Positions 10,072-20,882 of a stretch of 42,996 nt of DNA are shown here, piece by piece. The stretch's first letter is position 1. Each line of letters starts with the position of its first letter. Source of the DNA: Rhizobium sp. (GTDB lineage: Bacteria; Pseudomonadota; Alphaproteobacteria; Rhizobiales; Rhizobiaceae); contig JAHRYZ010000006.1 of NCBI GenBank assembly GCA_020621905.1, positions 1-42,996 on the forward strand, in the 5' to 3' direction. The translations under genes were made by a program, and so were the position numbers. Under the pieces are notes generated by a model. The model ran no database searches and was not told the origin of the DNA. It was given only the letters and a program-made list of their open reading frames with translations.

Positions 10072-11013
10072 ATGATGGCCATTGCAATGAAGGGGAAGCG
10101 GATGCTTGTCGCCTGCGGAGTCGCGCTGGCGATCATCGCGGGTGATGCATCCGTCGTCAGCGTCGCGCAGGCAGCGAGCCAGGTTGCCGCCGTCGTCAAC
10201 CGGACCGCGATCACCAATGGCGACGTCTCGCGTCGCGTGGCCTTCCTTCGCCTGCAGCGCCGCAAGGGCAACCTGAACCAGATTGCCAAGGAAGAATTGG
10301 TGGACGAAGCGCTCAAGCGCGAGGAAATTGCCCGTGTCGGCATGTCCGTCAGCACGACCGAGGTCGATGCCGCCTATGCGCGTTTCGCCTCGGGCAACAA
10401 GATGTCGCCTCAACAGATGGACAAGATCCTGGGGCAAGCAGGCGTCGGCGTCGAGCATTTCAAGGCCTATATTGCCGTCACGATGAGCTGGCCGCGGCTG
10501 GTGAATGCGCGTTACGGCTCGAAGGGGCGGCTGTCCAACCAGGACCTCGTGACCCGCCTGCTGGAAAAGAAGGAAAAGCCGGTCACGACCGAGTATTTCC
10601 TCAAGCAGGTGATCTTCGTGGTTCCGGCAGCCAAGAAGGGCATTACCGGCAAGCGCAAGGCCGAAGCCGAAGCATCGCGCGCCAAGTTCCCGGGCTGCGA
10701 CGGCGCCATGGATTTTGCCAAGAACTATCTTGACGTGTCGATCCGCAATCTCGGCCGCGTGCTCGAACCCGAGCTGCCGCCGGACTGGAAGCCGCTGATC
10801 GAGAAGGCCAAGGGCGGCACAACCGGTACGCGCGTCACCGAACGCGGCGTCGAATATCTGGCGATCTGCAACCAGCGCCAGGTCTCCGACGACGTCGCGG
10901 CCGAAGTCGTGTTCCGCGCCGAGGATCTCGGCAAGGAAAAGCAGGACGACAATCCGAACTCCAAGAAATATCTGGACGAACTGCGCGCGAAAGCACAGAT
11001 CGTCAACAACTGA
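10072..11013 (+). CDS. SurA N-terminal domain peptidylprolyl isomerase-like chaperone
   Basis: Signal peptide then QVAAVVNRTAITNGDVSRRVAFLRLQ SurA_N-like segment; sits between lptD and pdxA. Confidence 0.8.
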   Translation: MMAIAMKGKRMLVACGVALAIIAGDASVVSVAQAASQVAAVVNRTAITNGDVSRRVAFLRLQRRKGNLNQIAKEELVDEALKREEIARVGMSVSTTEVDAAYARFASGNKMSPQQMDKILGQAGVGVEHFKAYIAVTMSWPRLVNARYGSKGRLSNQDLVTRLLEKKEKPVTTEYFLKQVIFVVPAAKKGITGKRKAEAEASRAKFPGCDGAMDFAKNYLDVSIRNLGRVLEPELPPDWKPLIEKAKGGTTGTRVTERGVEYLAICNQRQVSDDVAAEVVFRAEDLGKEKQDDNPNSKKYLDELRAKAQIVNN

Positions 11014-11025
11014 GCCGAGAAACGG

Positions 11026-12051
11026 ATGACCTCTGCCGACGATCTTCCTCTTGCGCTTAGCCAGGGCGACCCGGCAGGCATAGGTCCAGACATAGCGCTT
11101 GCCGCCTGGGTGAAGCGGGCGGAATACCAGTTGCCGCCCTTCGTCTTCATCGGCGATCCTGCCGTGCTGGCCGTGCGCGCCCGGCAGCTTGAGCTCGACG
11201 TTCCGCTCAAGGAAACGGATGCGGCCGGTGCCGTCGGCCTGTTCGACAAGGCGCTGCCGGTTCTCCCCGTCCCGATCGGCTTCGACGTCGTGGCCGGCGA
11301 GCCTCATGTCGCCAATGCCAAGGGCACCATCGCGGCCATCGAGACCGCCGTGCAGCTTTGCTTCGACGGCAAGGTGCGCGCCATGGTCACCAATCCGATC
11401 GCCAAGGCCGTGCTGTACGAGGCAGGCTTCGGCTTTCCGGGTCATACCGAATTCCTCGCCGACCTCGCCCAGCGCCGCACCGGCGAAACCTACCGACCAG
11501 TCATGATGCTGGCCGGCCCGAAGGTTCGGGCCGTACCGGTGACGATCCATATCCCGATCAAGGACGTCCCCGGCGCGCTTTCCGAGGCGGTGATCGTCGA
11601 GACCTGCCGGATCGTCGCTGCCGATCTCCGAAACCGTTTCGGCATAGTCCATCCCCGTCTTGCCGTCGCCGGCCTCAACCCGCATGCCGGAGAAGGCGGC
11701 GCGATCGGCCATGAGGACGAGGACATCATCCATCCGGCCATCATGAAGCTGCGCAGCGAGGGCATCGATGCCTTCGGGCCGCTGCCGGCCGACACCATGT
11801 TCCATGACGAGGCCCGCCGCCGCTACGACGTAGCCATCTGCATGTATCACGATCAGGCGCTGATCCCGGTCAAGGCCCTCGGCTTCGACGATTCGGTCAA
11901 TGTCACGCTCGGCCTTCCCTTCGTCCGCACGTCTCCGGATCACGGCACGGCCTTCGGCATTGCCGGCCAGGGCATCGCCCGCGAAGACAGCCTGGTCGCG
12001 GCGCTGAAGCTCGCCGACACGATCAGCCGGACGAGCGAAGCGCAATCCTGA
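11026..12051 (+). CDS. pdxA: 4-hydroxythreonine-4-phosphate dehydrogenase
   Basis: [33 protein letters not shown] and [11 protein letters not shown] motifs. Confidence 0.95.
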   Translation: MTSADDLPLALSQGDPAGIGPDIALAAWVKRAEYQLPPFVFIGDPAVLAVRARQLELDVPLKETDAAGAVGLFDKALPVLPVPIGFDVVAGEPHVANAKGTIAAIETAVQLCFDGKVRAMVTNPIAKAVLYEAGFGFPGHTEFLADLAQRRTGETYRPVMMLAGPKVRAVPVTIHIPIKDVPGALSEAVIVETCRIVAADLRNRFGIVHPRLAVAGLNPHAGEGGAIGHEDEDIIHPAIMKLRSEGIDAFGPLPADTMFHDEARRRYDVAICMYHDQALIPVKALGFDDSVNVTLGLPFVRTSPDHGTAFGIAGQGIAREDSLVAALKLADTISRTSEAQS

Positions 12052-12878
12052 TGGCCGCTATCGACGGACTGCCGCCGCTGCGTGACGTCATCGCCCGCCA
12101 CGGGCTCGACGCGCGCAAGGCGCTCGGCCAGAACTTCCTGCTCGACCTCAATCTCACCCAGAAGATCGCCCGGACCGCCGGACCGCTCGAGGGTGTCACC
12201 GTGTTCGAGGTGGGCCCCGGCCCCGGCGGCCTGACGCGCGCCATCCTGTCGCTCGGCGCCAAGAAGGTCATCGCCGTCGAGCGCGATGCCCGCTGCCTGC
12301 CGGCGCTGGCCGAAATCGCCGACCACTATCCCGGACGTCTCGAGGTGATCGAGGGCGATGCGCTGAAGACCGACTTCGAGGCGATGGCGCCGGACGGTCC
12401 GGTCAAGATCATCGCCAACCTGCCCTACAATGTCGGCACGCAGCTGCTGATCAACTGGCTGCTGCCGCGCAACTGGCCGCCCTTCTGGCAGTCGATGACA
12501 CTGATGTTTCAGCGGGAAGTCGGCCTGCGCATCGTCGCCGACGAGAGTGACGACCATTATGGCCGGCTCGGGGTCCTGTGCGGATGGCGCACCGACGCAC
12601 ATATGGCCTTCGACGTGCCGCCGCAGGCCTTCACGCCGCCGCCCAAGGTCACCTCCTCCGTCGTGCATCTGGTGCCGAGGCCGCTACCGCTGAAGTGCGT
12701 CGTCGAGAAGCTCGAACGGGTGACGCAGGCCGCCTTCGGCCAGCGCCGCAAGATGCTGCGCCAGAGCCTCAAATCGCTCGGTGGCGAGACGCTGCTCGGC
12801 AAGGCGGGGATCGATCCGGCGCGTCGTGCCGAGACGCTCTCGGTCGAGGAATTCTGCCGCATCGCCAATCTGCTGTAG
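12051..12878 (+). CDS. rsmA: 16S rRNA (adenine1518-N6/1519-N6)-dimethyltransferase
   Basis: [46 protein letters not shown]. Confidence 0.95.
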   Translation: MAAIDGLPPLRDVIARHGLDARKALGQNFLLDLNLTQKIARTAGPLEGVTVFEVGPGPGGLTRAILSLGAKKVIAVERDARCLPALAEIADHYPGRLEVIEGDALKTDFEAMAPDGPVKIIANLPYNVGTQLLINWLLPRNWPPFWQSMTLMFQREVGLRIVADESDDHYGRLGVLCGWRTDAHMAFDVPPQAFTPPPKVTSSVVHLVPRPLPLKCVVEKLERVTQAAFGQRRKMLRQSLKSLGGETLLGKAGIDPARRAETLSVEEFCRIANLL

Positions 12879-12896
12879 CGGCGATAGGCCGGCTGG

Positions 12897-13847
12897 CTAT
12901 TGGCCGCCGGCGACCGTGGGGTAAACCCGGACGCCCGATCCCGGCACCCCGCCATTCGCCTCCGCGACCAGCCAGTCCGCCAGCTGCTCCACGCCTGCGC
13001 GTCGTGCCTTGGAGACGAGCAGCCAGTAGCCGCGCTCCTTGCGCTCCAGAACCGCTCCGGCGCGGCAGAGCATGCCGCTGTCGATGATCTGGTCGACCAG
13101 GCCGAGCCAGCCCAGCGCCAGCCCCTGCCCCGCCAGCGCCGCCTGGATGACCATGGCATAGGTATTGAAACTCATGTCGCCGAGCATGGCATCGACCTTG
13201 CGGCCCGTCCCGACCTCGGCCAGATAGCTCGTCCACTCGAACCACGGCGACGGTCCGGCCGCATCCAGATGGATGAGCGGCACCCCCGCCAGCGCGTCCG
13301 GCTCGTCGAAGGGGCCATGCTTTGCGAGAAAGGCCGGCGTGCAGATCGGCAGAACGCGCTCCGGCATCAGCAGGATGCCGTCCTGACCGAACTCACCCCG
13401 CGATCCGAAGGCAACCGCGATGTCGGAATCCTCCTCCCAGGCGGGGGCGAGGCGCTGCGTGGCGACGATCTGCAGGTCCAGTTCCGGGTGAGACTGGCGA
13501 AACGCATGCATGCGCGGAATGAGCCAGAGGCTCGAAAAGGCATAGTCGGTGCAAAGGCGGATGACCGGCCTGTGGCCCGCGGCACGGATGACGCGCTCCA
13601 GTTCGTCCAGCTCCGCGACCGTGCGGGCGGCGATGTCGAACACGCGCCGTCCCTCGTCCGTCAGCGCCACACCGCGATGCAGGCGCCGCAGCAGGGGCAC
13701 GCCGAAACTCTGCTCCAGCTGACGCATCTGATAGCTGACGGCGGGCTGGCTCAACCCCCGTGCCCGGGCGGCGGCGGACAGCGAACCACGCCGGCCGATC
13801 TCGACCAGCAAGCGCATCCATCCGAGGTCCACCGGCGCATCTGCCAT
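12897..13847 (-). CDS. LysR-family choline-sulfate-utilisation transcriptional regulator
   Basis: LysR HTH (MRLLVEIGRRGSLSAAARARGLSQPAVSYQMRQLEQSFGVPLLRR); divergent from choX-betC. ATG at 13847 preferred over the upstream TTG. Confidence 0.85.
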   Translation of the reverse strand: MADAPVDLGWMRLLVEIGRRGSLSAAARARGLSQPAVSYQMRQLEQSFGVPLLRRLHRGVALTDEGRRVFDIAARTVAELDELERVIRAAGHRPVIRLCTDYAFSSLWLIPRMHAFRQSHPELDLQIVATQRLAPAWEEDSDIAVAFGSRGEFGQDGILLMPERVLPICTPAFLAKHGPFDEPDALAGVPLIHLDAAGPSPWFEWTSYLAEVGTGRKVDAMLGDMSFNTYAMVIQAALAGQGLALGWLGLVDQIIDSGMLCRAGAVLERKERGYWLLVSKARRAGVEQLADWLVAEANGGVPGSGVRVYPTVAGGQ

Positions 13848-13860
13848 AAACAACCTTTAT
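13846..13860. promoter_or_regulatory. Candidate LysR-type (T-N11-A) palindrome ATAAA-caacc-TTTAT
   Basis: Perfect 5+5 inverted repeat overlapping the regulator start codon in the divergent intergenic region. Confidence 0.4.
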
Positions 13861-13949
13861 GCCAATCATCGAAAATATCCAGCTTCACAGCCTATCGTAG
13901 TTTCCGCTTCAATAAACCTAGCGAATGTCAAAAAAGAGGGAACGAAGAC

Positions 13950-14906
13950 ATGCACAAGAACAAAGGCTTGAACCGTTACTGGCTCGGCGCCGCCGCAATC
14001 GCCGTGGTGATGTGCACAGCACCAGCTCAGGCCGCCGATGCCGAAAGCTGCCAGACGATCCGGCTCTCCGACCCCGGCTGGACGGACATCACTGCGACCA
14101 ATGGCGTGGCGTCGGTGCTGCTCGACGCGCTCGGCTACGAGGCCGAGGTCAAGACGCTCGCCGTGCCGATCGGATACCAGTCGATGAAGAACGGCGAGAT
14201 CGACGTCTTCCTCGGCAACTGGATGCCGGCGCAGCAGGCCTTCATCGACGATCTCAACGCCGCCAAGGCGGTCGAGGTGATCAACAAGAATCTCGAAGGC
14301 GCCAAGTTCACCCTGGCAGTGCCCACCGCCTCGGCCGAGAAGGGCGTCAAGGACTTCGCCGACCTCGAGAAGCATGGCGACGAATTCGAACGCACGATCT
14401 ACGGCATCGAGCCCGGCGCACCGGCCAACCTCAACATCCAGAAGATGATCGACGCCGGCGAATTCGGGCTGAAGGACTGGACGCTCGTCGAATCCGGCGA
14501 ACAGGCCATGCTCTCGCAGGTCGAACGAGCGACGAAGGAGGGCAAGGGCGTTGTCTTCCTTGCCTGGGCTCCACATCCGATGAACGAGCGCTTCCAGATC
14601 ACCTATCTCTCCGGCGGCGACGCCCATTTCGGCCCCAACTACGGCGGCGCCGAAGTTTATACCCTGGCCCGCACCGGCTGGTCGGAGACCTGCCCGAACG
14701 CGGCGAGCCTGTTCAAGCAACTCAAGTTCGAAGTGGGCATGGAGAACGTGCTGATGGGCGAGATCCTCGGCGGCAAGGATTCCAAGGAGGCGGCGAGCGC
14801 CTGGCTGAAGGCCAACCCCGCAGCGCTCGAACCCTGGCTGGCCGGCGTGACGACCTTCGACGGCAAGCCGGGTGCCGAAGCCGTCAAGTCGTCCCTCGGG
14901 CTCTGA
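13950..14906 (+). CDS. choX: Choline ABC transporter substrate-binding protein (ChoX-like)
   Basis: Signal peptide, IRLSDPGWTDITATNGVASVLLDALGYEAEVKTLAVPIGYQSMKNGEIDVFLGNWMP, typical of ChoX/ProX-type SBPs. Confidence 0.88.
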   Translation: MHKNKGLNRYWLGAAAIAVVMCTAPAQAADAESCQTIRLSDPGWTDITATNGVASVLLDALGYEAEVKTLAVPIGYQSMKNGEIDVFLGNWMPAQQAFIDDLNAAKAVEVINKNLEGAKFTLAVPTASAEKGVKDFADLEKHGDEFERTIYGIEPGAPANLNIQKMIDAGEFGLKDWTLVESGEQAMLSQVERATKEGKGVVFLAWAPHPMNERFQITYLSGGDAHFGPNYGGAEVYTLARTGWSETCPNAASLFKQLKFEVGMENVLMGEILGGKDSKEAASAWLKANPAALEPWLAGVTTFDGKPGAEAVKSSLGL

Positions 14907-14919
14907 GAAGGAAAGCGTC

Positions 14920-16437
14920 GTGCAATCCCGTCCCAACATCCTGATCCTGATGGTGGATCAATTCAACGGCACGCTGTTTCCGGACGGGCCGGCCGAGTTT
15001 CTCCACGCACCCCATCTGAAATCCCTGGCGAAGCGCTCCGTGCGCTTCGCCAATGCCTATACGGCCAGCCCGCTCTGCGCGCCGGCCCGCGCCTCGTTCA
15101 TGTCGGGGCAATTGCCGAGCCGCACCCGCGTCTATGACAATGCCGCGGAATTCGCCTCCGACATTCCGACCTTCGCCCATCACCTGCGCAATGCCGGCTA
15201 CCAGACCAGCCTGTCGGGCAAGATGCATTTCGTCGGTCCCGACCAGTTGCACGGTTTCGAGGAGCGCCTGACGACCGACATCTATCCCGCCGACTTCGGC
15301 TGGACGCCCGACTATTCCAAACCCGGCGAGCGGATCGACTGGTGGTACCACAATCTCGGCTCCGTCACCGGGGCGGGCGTAGCCGAGATCACCAACCAGA
15401 TGGAGTATGACGACGAGGTCGCCTACCATGCGACACGCCGGCTCTATGATCTGTCGCGCGGCCAGGACGAGCGGCCGTGGTGCCTGACGGTGAGCTTCAC
15501 CCACCCCCACGACCCTTACGTGGCGCGGCGCAAGTTCTGGGAACTCTACGAGGACTGCCCGGCGCTCGATCCGACCGTTCCGGCGATCCCTTACGCGGAC
15601 CAGGACCCGCATTCGAAGCGGCTGATGGATGCCTGCGACCACACCGCCTTCAGCATCACCGACGAGGACATCCGTCGGGCCCGGCGCGGCTATTTCGCCA
15701 ATGTCTCCTATGTCGACGAGAAGATCGGCGAGATCCTCGACGTGCTGGAACGGACCCGCATGGCGGACAATACCGCCATCCTGTTCGTCTCCGACCATGG
15801 CGACATGCTGGGCGAGCGCGGCCTGTGGTTCAAGATGAACTTCTTCGAGGGCTCCGCCCGCGTGCCGCTGATGCTCTGCGCGCCCGGTCTCGAGGCCGGG
15901 CTGATCGCCCAGCCGGTATCGACGCTCGACGTCACGCCGACCCTCGCGCGCCTTGCCGGCATCGACATGTCCGCCCTCGCCGCCTGGACCGATGGCGAGG
16001 ACCTGCTGCCGCTTGCGACCGGCAAGGGCTCGCGCAGTCCCGTGCCGATGGAATATGCGGCGGAAGGGTCGGTCGCGCCGCTGGTCGGGTTGCGCGACGG
16101 CCGCTTCAAGCTGACGCTGTGCGATCAGGATCCGCCGATCCTCATCGACCTCGAGGCCGATCCGCAGGAACTGCGGAACCTGGCGGGGCAGCCCGCCCAT
16201 GCCGAGACCTTCCAGCGTCTTTCCGCAGCAGCGACGAAGCGCTGGGACCTCAAGCGTTACGACGCGGCCGTGCGGGAAAGCCAGGCTAGGCGCCACGTCG
16301 TCTATGCGGCGCTGCGCAACGGGGCCTACTTCCCGTGGGACTACCAGCCGCTGCAGAAGGCGTCCGAGCGTTACATGCGCAACCACATGGATCTGAACGT
16401 GCTCGAGGAGAACCAGCGCTTCCCGCGCGGCGAATGA
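14920..16437 (+). CDS. betC: Choline-sulfatase
   Basis: Sulfatase signature SPLCAPARASFMSG; RPNILILMVDQFNGTLFPD start; DHGDMLGERGLWFKM. GTG start at 14920. Confidence 0.93.
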   Translation: MQSRPNILILMVDQFNGTLFPDGPAEFLHAPHLKSLAKRSVRFANAYTASPLCAPARASFMSGQLPSRTRVYDNAAEFASDIPTFAHHLRNAGYQTSLSGKMHFVGPDQLHGFEERLTTDIYPADFGWTPDYSKPGERIDWWYHNLGSVTGAGVAEITNQMEYDDEVAYHATRRLYDLSRGQDERPWCLTVSFTHPHDPYVARRKFWELYEDCPALDPTVPAIPYADQDPHSKRLMDACDHTAFSITDEDIRRARRGYFANVSYVDEKIGEILDVLERTRMADNTAILFVSDHGDMLGERGLWFKMNFFEGSARVPLMLCAPGLEAGLIAQPVSTLDVTPTLARLAGIDMSALAAWTDGEDLLPLATGKGSRSPVPMEYAAEGSVAPLVGLRDGRFKLTLCDQDPPILIDLEADPQELRNLAGQPAHAETFQRLSAAATKRWDLKRYDAAVRESQARRHVVYAALRNGAYFPWDYQPLQKASERYMRNHMDLNVLEENQRFPRGE

Positions 16438-16449
16438 TGCGGCGGCGTG

Positions 16450-16489
16450 CCTTCCGGCCGGGATCGCTTGTCCGTTCCCGGCCGGAAGG
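16450..16489. terminator. Perfect 14-bp stem, 12-nt loop hairpin between convergent betC and gmk
   Basis: ccttccggccggga-tcgcttgtccgt-tcccggccggaagg. Confidence 0.55.
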
Positions 16490-16590
16490 ACTGAAAGGCG
16501 TTGCCGCCCAATGACGGCCGGCAGAGGCGGCATCGCAACTCAGACGCAGCCCTGAGCCTATTTATGCCCTGAAACCATCCGACTCTGGCG

Positions 16591-17250
16591 TCAACGCCCG
16601 TCCGACGTGACGAGTGTGCTGACGAAGTCGAACAGGCCGTGGCGACGGTCGCGGCGCAGGCGCTCGGCCTTGACGATCGACTGCACCGCATCGAAGGCGG
16701 CATCGAGGTCGTCGTTGACGATGACGTAGTCATATTCGCGCCAGTGGGAGATTTCCGCCCGGGAATTGGCAAGCCGGGTCTGGATGACTTCCTCGGTGTC
16801 TTCGGCACGGCGGTGCAGCCGGGACTGCAATTCCGCCATGGTCGGCGGCAGGATGAAGATCGACACGACGTCCGCCTTCATCTTGTCCTGCAGCTGCTGG
16901 GCACCCTGCCAGTCGATGTCGAACAGCATGTCGCGGCCTTCCGACATGGCAAGCTCGACGGGATCGCGCGGCGTGCCGTAGAAGTTGCCGTGAACCTCGG
17001 CCCATTCCAGCAGAGAATCGGAATCGCGCATACGCTCGAACTCGCGCTGCGAGACGAAGTGGTAGTGAACCCCCTCTATCTCGCTCTGCCGCCGCTGGCG
17101 CGTGGTGACGCTCACCGACATGCCAATCTGGCGGTCGCGTTCCATCAGATTGCGGGCGATCGTCGACTTTCCCGCGCCCGACGGCGACGAGATCACCAGC
17201 ATCAGCCCCCGGCGCGCGATCGGTATGACCGTCCCCTTGCCCTCTACCAT
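16591..17250 (-). CDS. gmk: Guanylate kinase
   Basis: [40 protein letters not shown]. Confidence 0.95.
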   Translation of the reverse strand: MVEGKGTVIPIARRGLMLVISSPSGAGKSTIARNLMERDRQIGMSVSVTTRQRRQSEIEGVHYHFVSQREFERMRDSDSLLEWAEVHGNFYGTPRDPVELAMSEGRDMLFDIDWQGAQQLQDKMKADVVSIFILPPTMAELQSRLHRRAEDTEEVIQTRLANSRAEISHWREYDYVIVNDDLDAAFDAVQSIVKAERLRRDRRHGLFDFVSTLVTSDGR

Positions 17251-17254
17251 CGGT

Positions 17255-18145
17255 TCACTCCAAATTCTGGACCTGTTCGCGGAACTGGTCGATCACGACC
17301 TTCAACTCGATGCCCGCGGAGGTCACGGCCACGGCGTTCGACTTCGAGCAGATGGTATTCGATTCGCGGTTGAATTCCTGCGCAATGAAATCGAGCTTGC
17401 GCCCGACCGGGCCGCCCATGGCGAGAAGATCGCGGGCGGCCGCGACATGGGCCTTCAGCCGGTCGATTTCCTCGCGCAGATCGGCGCGGGTGGCCAGAAG
17501 CGCCGCCTCGGCATGGAGCCGGTCGCGGTCGAGCGTCGCGGCAGCGCCGATCAGCGCGGCGACCTGGCTTTCCAGCTTGCGGGCGATCTCGTCCGGCTGG
17601 CGCGACGGGTCGGCCTCGACGATGTGCGCGAGTTCCTCGATGCGCGTCACCTGGTCCGACAGCAGGCGACAGAGCGCGTCACCCTCGATCCGCCGCATCT
17701 CGCACAGCGCGTGCACCGCCTGTTCCAGGCCGGTGAGCACATCGGCGTCGCGCCGGGCGAGCGCGTCGACGTCGTCGGCGGCCTCCTTGAATTCGACGAG
17801 CCCGCGGATCGACAGGAGGGCATCGAGCGTCAGCGGCGCGGGATCGACCAGCTCGGCACCGAGATCCTGGCGCAGCCTCAGCACGGCGTCGAGCGTCTCG
17901 CGGTTGAGCACCGCCTCGACGCGGTTTTCACTGACCTGCACGGTCAGTCCGACCTGGACATTGCCGCGCGTGACATATTGCGAGACCAGACGGCGGACTT
18001 CGCCCTCGAAGGTCTCCATGCCCTGCGGCAGGCGCATGCGGATATCCAGGCCCTTGCCGTTGACCGAGCGCAGTTCCCACGCCCAGCGATACCGCCCGAC
18101 GGTGCCTTCGCTGCGGGCAAAGCCGGTCATGGATTGCAGTGCCAT
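17255..18145 (-). CDS. YicC/YloC family endoribonuclease
   Basis: [14 protein letters not shown] start and C-terminal [40 protein letters not shown]. Confidence 0.92.
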   Translation of the reverse strand: MALQSMTGFARSEGTVGRYRWAWELRSVNGKGLDIRMRLPQGMETFEGEVRRLVSQYVTRGNVQVGLTVQVSENRVEAVLNRETLDAVLRLRQDLGAELVDPAPLTLDALLSIRGLVEFKEAADDVDALARRDADVLTGLEQAVHALCEMRRIEGDALCRLLSDQVTRIEELAHIVEADPSRQPDEIARKLESQVAALIGAAATLDRDRLHAEAALLATRADLREEIDRLKAHVAAARDLLAMGGPVGRKLDFIAQEFNRESNTICSKSNAVAVTSAGIELKVVIDQFREQVQNLE

Positions 18146-18167
18146 CGCCCTACCCTCGCCCTGGAGA

Positions 18168-19394
18168 TCAGTTGGTCTTCTTCTTCTTGACGGCAGCGGC
18201 ATCCGGATCCGTCTCCGGCGTCGCGTCGACCGCAGCGCCCGGGTCCTCGCCCCGTTCCGCTTCGAGCTTGCGCCAGCTCTTCACATTGGCGTTGTGTTCA
18301 TCGAGCGTCGCGGCGAAGACATGGCCTCCGGTGCCGTCGGCAACGAAGTAGAGATCCTTGGTCTTCCACGGATGGGCGACGGCCTCAAGCGCGGCACGGC
18401 CGGGATTGGCGATCGGGCCCGGCGGCAGGCCCTTGATGACATAGGTGTTGTACGGCGTCTCTTTCTTCAGGTCGGACTGGTAGATCGGCCGGTCGGCCGG
18501 CTTCCCGTCCCCGCCGAACAGGCCGTAGACGATGGTCGGGTCGGACTGCAGCCGCATGCCCTTGGCCATGCGGTTGATGAAGACGGAGGCGACATGGGCG
18601 CGCTCGTCGTCCTTGCCCGTCTCCTTCTCGACGATGGAGGCGAGCGTGACGAACTCCTCCTTCGTCTTCAAAGGCAGGTCCGGATCGCGCTTTTCCCAGA
18701 TCTGGTCGACCAGCTTGGCCTGCGCCGCAGCCATCTGGCTGACGATCTCGGTGCGCTTGGTGCCGCGCGAATATTTGTAGGTATCAGGCCGGAGCGAACC
18801 CTCGACCGGCAGTTCGGCCGGCAGCTCGCCTTCGAGCACCGAATCGTCCGCCAGCCGCTTGAACATCTGCTTGACGGTGAGGCCCTCCGGCATCGAGACG
18901 GAATAGAGGATGGACTTGCCGGACTTCAGCAGTTCCATGATCTCCTTCATCGAGGCCCCGGCCTTGATCTCGTATTCGCCGGCCTTCAGGCTTTCGCCCT
19001 CCCGCAAGTAGGTCGAGGTGACGTGGCGGAAGATGCGAGCATCGGCGATGATGCCGTTGCGCTCCAGGCTGCCGGCAATTTCGGCCAGGCCCGCGCCAGT
19101 GCGCACGACGAAGTTGGTATTGGTCGCGAGCGGCCCGGGATTCTGGTAGGCCGACATGGCGTAGAAGAAGACGGCAACCGCGATCACGCAGATTACCACT
19201 GTCATCGTCATCAGGAAGTTGAGGAAGATCACCAGCTGGCTGCGCGCCTTGCGCGACCGGCGCGGCGGCGCGGGAACGCGCTCGGGCCGCAGTGCCTCGG
19301 TCGGAGACTTCGGAATGATCGGCCCCTTCGCAGACGTTTCCGCTCCGCGGCCAAAGGAAACCCCGCTGTTCTGGCTATTGTCGGTCACCGGCAA
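18168..19394 (-). CDS. mltG: Endolytic murein transglycosylase MltG
   Basis: Single TM then YceG domain; LASIVEKETGKDDERAHVASVFINRM; NTYVIKGLPPGPIANPGRAALEA. Confidence 0.93.
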   Translation of the reverse strand: MPVTDNSQNSGVSFGRGAETSAKGPIIPKSPTEALRPERVPAPPRRSRKARSQLVIFLNFLMTMTVVICVIAVAVFFYAMSAYQNPGPLATNTNFVVRTGAGLAEIAGSLERNGIIADARIFRHVTSTYLREGESLKAGEYEIKAGASMKEIMELLKSGKSILYSVSMPEGLTVKQMFKRLADDSVLEGELPAELPVEGSLRPDTYKYSRGTKRTEIVSQMAAAQAKLVDQIWEKRDPDLPLKTKEEFVTLASIVEKETGKDDERAHVASVFINRMAKGMRLQSDPTIVYGLFGGDGKPADRPIYQSDLKKETPYNTYVIKGLPPGPIANPGRAALEAVAHPWKTKDLYFVADGTGGHVFAATLDEHNANVKSWRKLEAERGEDPGAAVDATPETDPDAAAVKKKKTN

Positions 19395-19504
19395 TCCTCT
19401 TCAGTTCGGTATCGCTGCTGTCTGGCCAAGCAATACGGCAAAAAGCAGGTGGAAGCGGAGCTTGCGCCCCGGCATCCACAGACTTCACCGTGCTCGCGCG
19501 GCGC

Positions 19505-20764
19505 TCAGCCCTCGTAGCGCCGAAGCACCAGCGAGGCGTTCGTACCGCCAAATCCGAAGGAGTTGGACAGCGCGACGTTGATTTCGCGCTTGCGCGCCTT
19601 GTGGGGCACGAGATCGATCGCCGTCTCGACAGCGGGATTGTCGAGGTTCAGCGTCGGGGGGGCGACATTGTCGCGAATGGCAAGCGCCGAGAAGATCGCT
19701 TCCACGGCGCCGGCAGCACCCAGCAGATGGCCGATGGCCGACTTGGTCGACGACATCGAGATCTTCGAGGCCGAATCGCCGACCAGACGCTCGACCGCGC
19801 CAAGCTCGATCGTGTCGGCCATGGTCGAAGTGCCATGGGCATTGATGTAGTCGATATCCGCCGGCTTAAGGCCGGCGCGCTTCAGCGCCATGGTCATGCA
19901 GCGGAATGCGCCGTCGCCGTCCTCGGAGGGGGCGGTAATATGGAAGGCATCGCCGGACAGGCCGTAGCCGACCACTTCGGCATAGATCTTGGCGCCGCGC
20001 GCCTTGGCGTGTTCGAGTTCCTCGAGCACGACGATGCCTGCGCCTTCGCCCATGACGAAGCCGTCGCGATCCTGATCCCACGGGCGCGAGGCGGCCTTGG
20101 GATCGTCGTTGCGTGCCGTCGACAGCGCCTTGCAGGCGGCAAAACCGGCAAGAGAAATGCGGCTGATGGGCGATTCCGTGCCGCCAGCCACCATCACGTC
20201 GGCATCGCCGAACGCGATCAGCCGCGCCGCGTCGCCGATGGCATGGGCGCCGGTGGAGCAGGCCGTGACGACCGAATGATTGGGACCGCGCAGCTTGCGG
20301 CGGATCGACACCTGGCCCGAGGCCAGATTGATCAGGCGGCCGGGAATGAAGAAGGGCGACAGGCGACGCGGGCCCTTGTCGCGCAGGATATAGCCGGCCT
20401 CGACGATGCCTTCGATGCCGCCGATGCCCGAGCCGATCAAAACGCCGCTGGCGCACTGATCGTCGTTCGTCTTCGGGTGCCAGCCGGCGTCATTCAGTGC
20501 CATGTCGGCTGCGGCGATCGCATAGATGATGAAGGAGTCGACCTTGCGCTGCTCCTTGTGCTCCATCCAATCGTCAGGATTGAAGGCGCCCTCGGCATCG
20601 CCAGTCGGAATACGACAGGCGACCTTGGCCGGCAGGTCATCGACCTCGAATTCGGTCACGAGGCGGGCACCACTTTCGCCGGCGAGAAGTTTCGACCAGG
20701 TCAGTTCAGTTCCACACCCTAGCGGAGATACCATGCCGGTACCGGTGATAACGACACGTCTCAT
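19505..20764 (-). CDS. fabF: Beta-ketoacyl-ACP synthase II
   Basis: MRRVVITGTGMVSPLGCGTELTW, VVTACSTGAHAIGDA active site, NAHGTSTMADTIE. Confidence 0.95.
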   Translation of the reverse strand: MRRVVITGTGMVSPLGCGTELTWSKLLAGESGARLVTEFEVDDLPAKVACRIPTGDAEGAFNPDDWMEHKEQRKVDSFIIYAIAAADMALNDAGWHPKTNDDQCASGVLIGSGIGGIEGIVEAGYILRDKGPRRLSPFFIPGRLINLASGQVSIRRKLRGPNHSVVTACSTGAHAIGDAARLIAFGDADVMVAGGTESPISRISLAGFAACKALSTARNDDPKAASRPWDQDRDGFVMGEGAGIVVLEELEHAKARGAKIYAEVVGYGLSGDAFHITAPSEDGDGAFRCMTMALKRAGLKPADIDYINAHGTSTMADTIELGAVERLVGDSASKISMSSTKSAIGHLLGAAGAVEAIFSALAIRDNVAPPTLNLDNPAVETAIDLVPHKARKREINVALSNSFGFGGTNASLVLRRYEG

Positions 20765-20814
20765 CGCCCGTAGTCCACCCCACTCTTGCAGTCGAAGTCA
20801 TTAGAAAACAGTAA

Positions 20815-20833
20815 GGCCCGCATGTCGCGGGCC
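20815..20833 (-). terminator. Hairpin in acpP-fabF intergenic region
   Basis: ggcccgc-atgtc-gcgggcc; on the minus strand followed by ttactgttttc. Confidence 0.5.
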
Positions 20834-20882
20834 CCGGCGGGAAGGTCAGCCAAAGCTGCCGTCCCGCTATTCCTGCAATCGA

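Noticed and set aside
10024-12045. 673-aa antisense ORF opposite the surA-like gene and pdxA
   Set aside because: Spans two well-supported plus-strand genes; translation has no recognisable domain. A GC-bias artefact.
14884-16533. 549-aa antisense ORF opposite betC
   Set aside because: Same shadow-ORF pattern; betC is unambiguous on the plus strand.
17310-19517. 735-aa plus-strand ORF over yicC and mltG
   Set aside because: S/R-rich out-of-frame translation opposite two conserved minus-strand genes.
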